From the NCBI GenBank assembly GCA_003116995.1, contig BDSL01000084.1, positions 310,001 through 374,000 of the forward strand: 64,000 nt of DNA. Direction: 5' to 3'. This document shows positions 51,048 through 60,796 of the stretch, piece after piece (position 1 is the stretch's first letter; every line of letters begins with the position of its first letter). This DNA is from Yamagishiella unicocca (taxonomy: Eukaryota; Chlorophyta; Chlorophyceae; Chlamydomonadales; Volvocaceae). The notes under the pieces are model-generated. The model worked only from the letters and a program-made list of their open reading frames with translations. It had not been told where the DNA came from and did not search any database. The position numbers and the translations under genes were made by a program.

Positions 51048-52403
51048 TAGGTCTGTAGTCGCGCTAAGGGGTTCTGAAGCCGGAGTACATTGCTTAGTAC
51101 AAGCTGCCGTCTATAAGGTATGGTTCCGCGTTGTCTCGCAAGGCTTCTTTAAGCGAAACGGCCGCTAGCCAGCATATGTCTGCACTCTTACTGTACAATG
51201 TACAGGCTCGGTGCCTGTAATGTAGGGTCCCACATACGGCCTCGGCATTTTTAAGCAGGGATCGGCATGACGAGCATCCTCATCGCGGCATGCTCACTCT
51301 CGCTTGTATTTTTGCCTCTTAGGAATCGCCGTTCCTCATTCTGCCATTTGGCAGCGCGGTCCTTCTGTGCTACTTTTCGGACCAATGTACGAACCCTAAA
51401 GTCGGCATCGGCGGTAGATTCATACGGTCTCGGATGGGGCAAATCTCGCTACAATGGTCTGCTCTTTTGCCCAGTGACCCGTGTCGTGGTCTGGCCCATC
51501 GGGCCCGCCTGGTTGCGCTTCCGCGCTTGAGCCGTTCTGGCTCCCTTGTAATACTCGCATTCTGCTTAACAACAAATACGCTGATGAGTGCTAGGCCCCT
51601 TCATGTACTTACGGTGACACGAAAGAGCTAAGATGATGACGCTGTCCAGAGCTCCAGAGTCCAGACTACCGCTGCATGGTATGCTAATGACAAAATGTTA
51701 CTATGCCCGCAGGTATGCTGTCCAGTCATTCGGTGTTAAGCATGATTATGAAGTACGCATGTTGGATTGTCGTCCATCTTTCAATGAGGGCGGAATGTGA
51801 ACTCGCACGGGTCGGGTTGCGGCGCGGCCGTCACCCGCTTGCGCGTGCTGCAAGGTGGAGCTCGCATCGACCAAACTTGCATGGCATGCTATAACATCTA
51901 CACCCGCAATGATAGGACAGCGTTATTGTCAGGGTTGCAAATTCAACTGGCGGCAGGAAGTACGACAGCAGTACGAGGCCCTACACCGCAACATGTTGGT
52001 TCAGGGCTCGCCCAGTTAATTACGACAACACCTGTTATTCTGGGGGGCGAGTAAGGCGATGAAGAGACCCCTATCGCTACTGACAAGCGGAAGGCTTGCG
52101 GACGCCAGTAAGACAAGACATCACACTGTTGTCCAAGCATTGCTTGCATTCTCTCCCTGCAAGCTGTGAGCTGTAAATAAGTGGTAGGATTTGGACGGCA
52201 CTCCAACAGGTATCTCGGGGTCGGGAGCCCTGGCCAGCACCTGTCGCCTTACATATTGGCTTGGCAGGGGGGACAACGTAGTGCTTTACTTATACCGGTA
52301 ACTCATTGGAGCTCATACCGTGGCTCATCGAAAGGCTTCGGTATCGTCCACGACGTGACTTTTTGGCAAATACCTCTTCCCAGTCGCGTAAACATCGCCC
52401 AAC
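51048..52403. other. Region between the Helitron and kinase 3
   Basis: No gene is supportable. The 5' terminus of the Helitron is expected in the left part, and the promoter of kinase 3 in the right part if that gene starts at 52404. A short minus-strand open frame (51442-51251) rich in Arg and Lys has no recognisable domain. Confidence 0.4.
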
Positions 52404-52775
52404 ATGGGACTTATGAAAAAGGCCGTTGCCGCGCTGGGATTCGGAGATGGCGGCAGGTCAAAAAAATCCTTGGCCGGCGATAATGCACTGGACAGCCGTC
52501 GCCTCCGGTCCAGCGCGCCTCAACAAGAGGTCGGCCTTCCTGCCGACTTCCAACTTGCCCTGAACTCGAATGATTCCTGTGCCTCGTCAATACCGGAGGC
52601 ACTGTGGGCGCACCGCAGCAGCGCAGATGTACGACTGGGTGTCTTACTGAGCTCCACGCTCGGCGGAATGTGCGTGAATCTGGACTCACCAGACGGTTCT
52701 ACCTCGAGCACACCCAGAGGTACAGCAACTGTATTGCTGGTCGCCAATCTTCCTTGTGAACTGCCGAGTGTCTGA
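52404..52775 (+). CDS. Candidate 5' exon of kinase 3
   Basis: An open frame begins MGLMKKAVAALGFG and contains SSAPQQEVGLPADF. Kinase 2 has a comparable stretch near its N-terminus (MFYLKRLLNNGAG, then SSSASQPHVGQHGLPAE), which suggests shared ancestry. A possible donor (AGAG followed by GTACAG) lies near 52712-52720. The junction to the main exon starting near 53195 could not be fixed, so this may equally be a separate short reading frame. Confidence 0.4.
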   Translation: MGLMKKAVAALGFGDGGRSKKSLAGDNALDSRRLRSSAPQQEVGLPADFQLALNSNDSCASSIPEALWAHRSSADVRLGVLLSSTLGGMCVNLDSPDGSTSSTPRGTATVLLVANLPCELPSV

Positions 52776-53194
52776 CACAGGAAACTAACCGCCAGGCAGC
52801 ATCAGACGCCAACTCCCCCATTTCCCCAACCCGCTTCCGCATAACCTGCAGCCAACCATCCACATAATCCCCCTCCCCCTTCCCGAGCCGTCGCCTTCTG
52901 ATGAACCATCTCCCCGCCATTCCGGTTCCCAACAGGCCCATCTTGCACGGGGGGCGGCCATGGCGAGGCGCCACCCTCCGTGAACGGCTCCCCCCAGATC
53001 AACCAGCGGCCGGGCGCAATGCTCAGCAGGCAGTCAAGCTCCAACATGCAGCTGCCCAGGTACGACAAGGGACTATTGAATGTACGACACGACGCCGCAC
53101 CCGCCACCGCACACGCGTCTAGACACGTTTGCAGGAACTGGGCCGGGAGAAGCAGTGCCCCTGGTGTTGACAGGCGCCTGTCGCCGTAGGTTTC

Positions 53195-56100
53195 TTGCGC
53201 ACGAACGGACGCCGCCCGGCAGCGCGGTACGGCAACGGTCGGGTAGGGCGTCGTATGTCGACCCACCGTCCCGACCCTCACCCCCGGCGCCCTCCTCCGC
53301 CTCCCCCGCTCGCCCCCGGGCCTCCTCCCCGCAGCCCCCTCGCCACCGCCACCGCCACGCCCCTAGCCCGCCACATCGCCAAGCGGGCGCTCCGCAAGGC
53401 CGGCGACTCCGCGCCCGTGTCCCTGCCCAGCATCATCAGCCTCACCGGAGGCGCCAAGCCCCGAGAACTAGCCCCACCGAACTGCGGCCAGCTCTCACCT
53501 CCAGAGCAGCAGCCCCCAACTCCGCTGACCGCCCCCTCCCCGCGGCCCCCAGCCCGCACCCCCAGCCGCTGCTCCCGACCCCCATCTCCCCGCATGCGCC
53601 GCTCGACCACCCTAGACGTCCCGATTGACAACGACGACGGCGCCTACGTCCCAATAGGCGCCTTCGTCCCAATCGGCGGCGGCGCCGCCACCAGTCCCAG
53701 CGCCATCTCAGCACCCTGGGTGATGGCCGATGCCCACAGCCACAGCCACGGCCACCCGCACCCGCTCCCCCACTCGCTCCCCATCCCCTCCCCCCACACC
53801 TACACCCAGCCCCACAGCCTCCCCCACAGCCGCGAGCGCTTCTCCGGCTTGTGCTCCATTGCCGCCCCCAGCGAGATCAGATCGAATAGGCACAGTGTTG
53901 ACCTACCGCGCGCCAACCATGAGGCCCAGGAGGCGGGTCAGGTGGAGGAGACGGCGCTCCTCCATCACATGCGGCAGAGCTGCAGCAGTATACCATCCGC
54001 CGCCGAGTCGAGGCAGGTGTTCCCAGCCGCCATCGCCACCGCGGTATCCAGCGTGCTGCGGCCCGGCCACCTGTCCCACCGGCCGCCTCTGTCGCACCTG
54101 CACCCCAGCCACCTGCAGCAGCTGCGCGGGGCGGACCACCGGCGGCGAGTAAGCGAGATGATCCTGGTACCCACGCCCGGAGACGCGCCGCTGCCGAGGC
54201 TCAAGTTGGCGGCGACGGTGGCGGCGGCGGTGGCTGCGACGGCGGGGGCGGCGGTGGCAGCCGAGGTGACGACGCGTGCCGCTGAGGCTCCGGCGGAGCC
54301 GGAAGAGCCGGCGGAGCCGGTATGTGTCGAGCAGCTGTCCAGCCGGCCGGAGCCGTTGATGGTAACCCGGTGTCGGGCCCCGCCGCCCAGCGCCGAGCCA
54401 AGCACCGAGCCCAGCCCCAGCGGCTCCGATGCTCGGATGTTTAGCCGCATCCCGCCTGCAGGCCCAGCACCCGCCAGCGGCCACGGCGAAACAACCACCG
54501 CCGCCGCCGCCGCCGGCCGAGCCGCCGCCGGCGAGCCGCCCGCCGCCGAGGTCCATGTATGCCACAGCAGGGAGGAACAACCGCAGCTGCTGCCGCTGGA
54601 GAAGCTCGAGGAGCCGGTTTCCCCCGTCTCCCCCGCGTGCCTGGTCTCCCCTGTGCCGGCGCCTGCAGCGGAGCTAGAGCTGCTGGAGTCGTCCCGCTCA
54701 ATCCCCGGCCCCTTCGCCCCGGTGGACTCCTTCGTCCCGCGACCCGTCCCACCGCAGGGCCTGGTGCACTTCTCCCCCACGGCGCCGACCCAGATGCTAC
54801 GAGCGCAGGACTCGTGGGGCGTAGCGGACTTCAAGGTGGTCCGCAAGCTGTACGCGGGGTACGCGAGCACCGTGTACAAGGTGTGTGTTGGGAGTGTCGG
54901 GATGGGCGGGGGCTTCGAGGAAGACCCGTGGGCGCGGGCGGGGTAGGGTCGGGGGGGTCGGGAGGGAAGTCCTCCGCACGATGTTACTTTGTTTTTGTCG
55001 CCACCAAACAGTGTGTATCTGTAGAGTGGGGGCCTGCGAGGAAACTCGTGGACAAGGCACAGGAGGGAAGAGAGGATGTTACTGGAAGGGGGGAGGATGG
55101 GCGGGTGGCGAGAGCACATGACATGGGTTAGCGCGAAGTGTGCGAGGAAGATACGCGGTCGGGAAAGAGGGACACCACTCCATCTTTGTGTGCAACCGCG
55201 CCGGCCGCCTCAGCCACAAGCCGCCGCTGACCCTGCCCATTCGTCCTTCCGCCTCCCTCACCTATCGCGGCCTCCTCCTCGCCCCTCGTGCCCTATCAGG
55301 CCACGTGCCACTACTCAGGGTCCAATGTCGTACTCAAGGCCTACAACCTGGCGGGCCTGTCTTCCTTCCTCCGAAACCAGGTGCTGCGTGAACTGGACAT
55401 ACACTCACGGCTGCAGCACGCCGGTGTCGTACACCTGATCGCGGCGTTCAGGGTCAGTGCTGGCTGGAGGGTGGTGGAGGGAGGCGGGGGGCTGCCGGGA
55501 TTGGTTGCAGGGCTGGAGGGCCGGGGACGGCGGCGGGGGTTCGACGTGTGTGCGCGTGTGTTTTGGGTATCGTGCATGTCATGTTTTGCGCCCCGGGGTA
55601 GGGGCTGTGCTGCCCCCAGAGTAGGAGCCCTCACGTGACACCGAGTGAGGCTCGGGGCGTGTGGCGCTGCTGCTGGTACGTCTGCGGGTGCAGGACGGGG
55701 ATGCGCTGGTCCTGGTTCAGGAGTACGTCCGCGGCGGCTCGCTCGACCGCGTTCGTCGCAAGCTGGGCGGCCGCATGACCGAGTTCCAGGCAATGCACCT
55801 GGTGCTGCTGCCGCTGCTGGGGGTGCTCAGCCACCTGCACGAGCGGGGCATCCTGCACCGGGACATCAAGCCGGTGAGCGGGGAGGGGGGCTGGGTGGGG
55901 GGGGGATGGTGAGGCTGGATGTGCCCTGGCCCGAAACGAACCAGAACGGCAGCGTGTGTGTGTGACCGGCAGGGTGCTCGCAGCCCGGCAATCGCCCACG
56001 GCTTATAAATCAGATCCACTGCTGATGTTTACCTGCTGCAGGAGAACCTGTTGTTCACGGAGACCTGGCAGCTCAAGGTGTGCGATTACGGTGTATCCAT

Positions 56101-57236
56101 CTGCCTGCGAGAGGAACGAGCCGTCACGCGGACTGGGTCGCGGGAGTACATGGCGCCGGTGAGTGGGGGCACGGAGTGGGTGCGGGGGGGTGTATAGGAA
56201 CCGATTTACGCAACGGGACAGGATAGTTGGCGCATGGTCGTGTGGTAAGGCTGGTTCGGCAGCTGAGGAGTGGGCGCCGAAAGCGCAAAACACCGTGTGG
56301 GTGCCGAGGGACGAGTATCCTTGCTTCCAGCAGGCCGAGTGGAACGACCTACCAGGCACGCAGCTGGGTTCGAGTCCCGGCGCCCACCATTGCCAGTGAC
56401 CCGTCCCGCCGCCCTGCGCCGACAGGAGGTCAACTCCTGTCCTCTCAAGCGCGGCCCCGAGGACAACAAAGACAACGAGCAGCTGGCTTACACGCCCGCC
56501 GTGGACGTGTGGTCGCTGGGCGCCCTCATGTACGAACTGCTGGTGGGCTTCACGCCCTTCCCGGGCGGCCCGCCGGCCATGAAGGGCGGCGTCCAGGGCT
56601 CCGCGGCGCAGGCACTGGCCTACCCGGGCGGGGTAACCCAGGGCGCCCGCGCCTTTGTGCGCGCCTGCCTGGAGCTGGATCCAATGGATCGACCCACGAT
56701 CCAGGAACTGCTCCAGCATCCCTGGATCCAGGAGGCGCTGGTGGGTTGCGGAATGCCGGTTTGGCCGTTCGCTCGGGGTCGGTTGGGGGCGCCGGATGGG
56801 AAGGGTATGTACGACGAGGGAGGCGAGGGAGGCGAGGGTTTTAGGGTTTTAGGGAGGCGAGGGAGGCGAGGGAGGCGAGGGAGGCGTGCGGCTGCCCTGT
56901 CACGCCAGCGTGGGGGTGCGCTCGGCTGTGCGCGATCGCGGCTGCCGGCTGCCGCGATCGTGGCACAGCCGAGCACGAGGGTGTGTGCGCACCAGCTAGG
57001 GCGAGCGCAGCACGGCGCGGTACTGGTGGTCCTGTATGATGTGCAGGTGTGTATGTGCTTCTCGTTTGCACGCGACCGGCTTCCTCCCATCCGGGCTGAC
57101 CCCCTCCCCCCCCCCCCTCCCCCCCCCTCCTCTTCACCCCCCCCGTCCTTGCCCTACGTCGCGGTATGCCCATCCTCCCGCCACCTGGTCTCAGGACCAC
57201 GATGCCAGTGCGCCGCCGGTTATGGCGGGGCCATGA
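53195..57236 (+). CDS. Aurora-like Ser/Thr protein kinase, paralogue 3
   Basis: Exons 53195-54880, 55300-55452, 55694-55873, 56042-56158, 56426-56740 and 57195-57236 join in phase to 830 residues. Residues 1-540 are low complexity (Pro, Ala, Ser, His runs) and end with the family segment SFVPRPVPPQG, then SPTAPTQM. The nucleotide loop is LYAGYASTVYK, so the first and third loop glycines are missing. The VVLK lysine is near 575, the HRD Asp near 670, DYG at 688-690, EYMAPE near 710 and HPWIQEAL near 815. The last exon encodes DHDASAPPVMAGP and a stop, after a long pyrimidine tract (57100-57190) and a CTCAG acceptor; reading through instead would translate an implausible repeat region. Met 53255 is an alternative start, and an upstream exon at 52404 may belong. 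It is closest to paralogue 1, including intron sequence. Confidence 0.8.
56270..56387 (+). other. tRNA-like remnant in a kinase 3 intron
   Basis: A 5-bp stem CTGGG/CCCGG closes the 7-nt loop TTCGAGT at about 56364-56380, a standard tRNA T-arm and pol III B-box. GTGGGCGCC at 56270-56278 is exactly complementary to GGCGCCCAC at 56379-56387, forming an acceptor-like stem. GGCCGAGTGG, similar to a Ser or Leu tRNA A-box, lies near 56334. No complete cloverleaf fits, so a tRNA relic or tRNA-derived SINE head is more likely than a working gene. The left arm also exists in the kinase 2 intron, so part of the pairing may be chance. Confidence 0.3.
56806..56888. repeat. aggcgaggg repeat with two telomere-type TTTTAGGG units
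   Basis: Units of 9 bp (aggcgaggg) flank two exact head-to-tail TTTTAGGG units at 56839-56846 and 56847-56854. TTTTAGGG is the telomere repeat of Chlamydomonas. The array lies in the last intron of kinase 3 (56741-57194). Confidence 0.85.
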
Positions 57237-57354
57237 GCTGGCCGCCAGCTGCTGCCGCCGCTTCCTGTCTGGGGGATGACCGAGTGACGGGCTACGAGAG
57301 CGCCAAGCGCCGTAGGGGCGCCGGCGCCGCAGAGGCGCCGGCTGGCCCCAGCCA

Positions 57355-57429
57355 TGTACGACTTGGGCTTGTACGACTTGGGCTTGTACGACTTGGGCGT
57401 GTACGACTTGGGCGTGTACGACTTGGTCG
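57355..57429. repeat. 15-bp minisatellite, five copies
   Basis: Units of the form tgtacgacttgggcN start at 57355, 57370, 57385, 57400 and 57415. The first two end in t, the next two in g, and the last has ttggtcg. Plus-strand translation would give YDLGL repeats, but there is no other sign that the array is coding. Confidence 0.9.
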
Positions 57430-60271
57430 GCTGCCGCGGCGCGTCCCTTACCAGGGGCCGCGGGTTAAAAGAAAGGCATGCATCGGTGTATGGTGTTGTT
57501 CCGGCATCTGTTTTTCTGCGGGTAACCACCTCGCCGTCGAGTGGCTGGCATGAAGTGTGTCCCCCAGAGGCGTGCCCAAAGGGCCGCTGAGTGGCGGGTT
57601 GCCGGCAGCTGGCGGTTGCAGCATCCACGCCTTTCGAGCCCGGTGCTGCATCCTACTACGTACGTACCGCCTCCTGACGAACGGGACGTTTACAAGTAGC
57701 TGGGGGCGTGCAGGGGCCTCCACCGAGTGTGGACTGGACCGCAGCGGGCGGGGCGCACCAGCTTCCCTCCTGCGCCTGCCCCGCCCTACAAGGCCGAGCC
57801 CGGTTGCCGGCTGAATCCGGTCCCTTGCCTGTAGCCTGCTACCTTCCCTGCTACTGCTTTTGTTGTGTCGGAACGACCTGGTGCTGTCCCACAGCGGGCT
57901 TCTGGTTACTTATAACGCTGGTGCCGGTTCCTTGGGTACGTACCGTAATTATCTGATGGCTGGCCGCTTCGAAGCGCCGCTGCCGGTCTTGTTGTCGGGT
58001 GCGCAACCGCATTCATTCTCGGCACACATGCCGATGCAAGCCAAGTTGGCCGTGTGGGATGGAGGGGGCAGTCGAGCATGCGCCGTCCGCTCTCGCTGCC
58101 AGCCAAGCGTATGATAGTAGTGCGGCAGGGAGCCGGCGCATTAGGTATTCACCGTTTAAGACCCTTGTCGGCTTACTGGGGATCCGGGAGTCCCGTCTGG
58201 GCCAGTCGATGTATCGATAGGATATGCCACGGTTATATATATTCTTGGTCGTACAGGGTGTGTACGTCCCCGGTTAGCGGGCGGCTCGGGGCCACAGGCA
58301 CAGGTGCCTTCGTGTATGTGTGTATCGTCCTTGCCGCATCCCATCCCATCTATTTTCCCAAGTCCAATTGTCCAGGTCTAGGTCGCATGGCGGTGTTTGC
58401 GTGACGGGATATCGGTGCCGCCTGAGCTGCACCTGGGGTTGCGTGACTCGCTGGGTGCGTCAAGATTGGTGCTTCTTTGACAGGCGCAGGAGGTTCCCTG
58501 CCGACACGTGCTGTGAGCTACGCCTCCGTACAGGCTAGCTACGATTTGTGTTTGTGCGTCCTCTTTTTGGAGGCATACAGACTTCCCGGTGATCATCCAA
58601 CCCGCGTCCTGCCGCTTTCTTGTGATGGAACGGCGTGACATGCGTGCCCTGGGTGAGGGGGCATTTGGGTCGGTCGTGTATATCCTTGGGGCTGTGTTCG
58701 CGTCACAGTGTGGGGGTGTCTTGAGGCTTGCGGTGCACAGTCGTGGGTGGGGAGCCTGGGGATGTCCACATTCAGTTTGCAATTTTTGACATGCACGCCG
58801 TCCTGAGTGTTTGCATCATGCTGCCGCTCAAGCGCTGCCACAGGGCCCAGCGAGTGCGAGCATCTCTCGCAGCAGATACCGTACGGACCATGCGACGTCG
58901 GGTTGCGTCTGGGCAGGGCGAGCTGGTGCCAGCAGGGGTGGGGGTGCTGAACTGAGTGGGGCACTCCGTTTTATGGAGTGATGTCGTATATTCCGGGGAT
59001 TTTGTTCCGTGGGGCCGCTGCCGGTATTGGGCAGCGGGATGGCGGGCCTACTGTGGGATGATGCGAGCGAGAAGGCCCAGGTAGGGCGGTGTTTGTCCGG
59101 CGTGGCGCTTGACGGGACTGTCCCCAGGTGGTGTGATTGCTACAATTCGGCAACCAGCCGCCACATACCAACTAGTAGTATTACTCGCTGTTGAGTCGCT
59201 GATGCCTGGAGCGGCTTGCAGCGCCGTTATCCGGGTGGTTGGTCAGCACTCGGAAATCCGGGTTGAGCGCAGTGCCGTGCTTGGGAGGACGCGTTGCTTG
59301 CCTGGAGAGGCTTTCCACTGTCATGCCCCAGCAGATGGTCGATTCGCGGGCATTAGTCATGGTTTCGGTGCCGCACCAGAAACGACCTAGTGTCCGTGAC
59401 AGCCGAAGACTGCTGTGGGGCATGACTCCACGGCCGTTTCAGGGGGTCAACCCAGGTGGCGGAGAGAACTTGGCGAGCGATCGCGAAAGGCTGTGATAGG
59501 AGCGGCTGTAACAGTCGGATGTTCTGCTCTTCTGCTGTTAAAGCTTCTCGTCCTTCTTCCCCTCGTCCGCACGCCTTGTCGCCGACAGTCCACTAAACCA
59601 CTATGCTGTGCGCATCATCTTTGCTCCAGCACCCTATGCGTGTGGCCCACAGAAGTGGTTAGATGCGCCGTGAACGTAGAAGATACCATTTCCGGCGATG
59701 GGCCCGGAGGTTCTGCCTTTTGGTCTGGATGCCCTTGCTTTTGGCCTTAATTGATAAGACACATACTTCCTTACGAACAGCTTGGTGACTACTGGAAGTG
59801 TTGGCCGGTAGGGACGTAAGCAGAGGGGCAGACAGGGGAAGGAGCTGCACGGCGCTGCTGCTGCACTACCTGCAATACCAGCGTCCTTTTTTCTCCCCCT
59901 CGGGCTCAGTGATGGCCCTTCTGGGTTGGGATCTTCTTGGGTCTCAGGTGAGGGTATTCTGCTCGGCTTGTTGAGGCGCTCTGCTGGTGGCTCTGACTGA
60001 GGGGCTGTTTGGGCGGCAGTTGGTGTACTCCTTGTAGGGGGGCCCTTTGGGCTCCTCACGCCTGGGTGGTTAGTGCCGCTTTTGTTCTTTGGGCCCTTGT
60101 TCGGGGTTTCTGGTTGTTGGCCGGATCTCGGTTGACGGACTGTTTCTTCTCCTTGCGTCACTTTCAGTGTCGGATGATGCACCCGATGACCGTACCCTAC
60201 AGTCTTGGGCGCAAAGCAACTATTGCCAGTGGCAGAAAGTCACCGGGGGCGTCTGCTTCACAACAAGTATT

Positions 60272-60398
60272 CCTAGATGATGTACTTAGTCTAGAGGAGA
60301 TCGGCGAAAGGCGCGCAGGCTTACTGTGGCGCGAACGTAACGCTGGGCTGCCTGCGCGCCTCTCGCCGATCTCCTCTAGACTTATTATATCATCTAGG
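60272..60398. repeat. Long hairpin: 49-bp arms, 29-nt loop
   Basis: The arm 60272-60320 and the arm 60350-60398 are inverted copies matching at about 45 of 49 positions. The loop is 60321-60349. The arms start CCTAGATGAT and contain AGTCTAGAGGAGATCGGCGA. No coding frame explains them. The size fits a small-RNA precursor or a foldback (MITE-like) element. It lies about 400 bp upstream of the methyltransferase start. Confidence 0.85.
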
Positions 60399-60796
60399 CA
60401 TCCTATTAAAGAAGACAGAGGAGAAGAAAGCGGGTTTGCCGCTGTGCGCGAGCAGGCATGCTGCCAACTCGGTCAACTTGCGACGCGACGAACTGCGCGC
60501 ACAAGCCTACAGCCTAAAGACCATGTGGCCCGCATCAGATAAGGGAAATAAGATTGTTTTGCGGTGCTGTGCGTCTGAGTAAGGTTCGTCCTGTAAAATT
60601 AACGCTCCAGGGGGGCCCCCTAGGGGGCGCGCGACCCAAGCGGCGTGCTTGCCTACCTTTGGCACACCGGTACGACACTCAAGGCGCCAACGTTCACAAA
60701 TCATCATAGCAGGTCACATCTGTGGCTATCGTCATTGCAAATTGTCTTGTACGCACGTCACTTGCGAGTTGCGACCCTGGTGCACGCTGCAAAACC

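Larger units (their letters stand above)
57237..60796. other. Gene-poor region between kinase 3 and the methyltransferase gene
   Basis: No complete gene is supportable. The region holds a 15-bp minisatellite (57355-57429), a short open frame with a kinase-like glycine loop (LGEGAFGSVV, near 58650) and no other kinase motif, a 182-codon minus-strand frame (60182-59634) of low-complexity Pro/Ser/Lys/Arg composition, and a long hairpin at 60272-60398. Confidence 0.5.

Noticed and set aside
42633..51230. Possible terminal inverted motif of the Helitron (GGGCCCTACAT at left against the complement of ATGTAGGGTCC at right)
   Set aside because: Ten of eleven matching positions between two windows of about 200 bp is expected by chance reasonably often; no hairpin or target context confirmed the ends.
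59634..60182. 182-codon minus-strand frame rich in Pro, Ser, Lys and Arg
   Set aside because: Low complexity and no domain; a gag-like origin was considered but nothing supports it.
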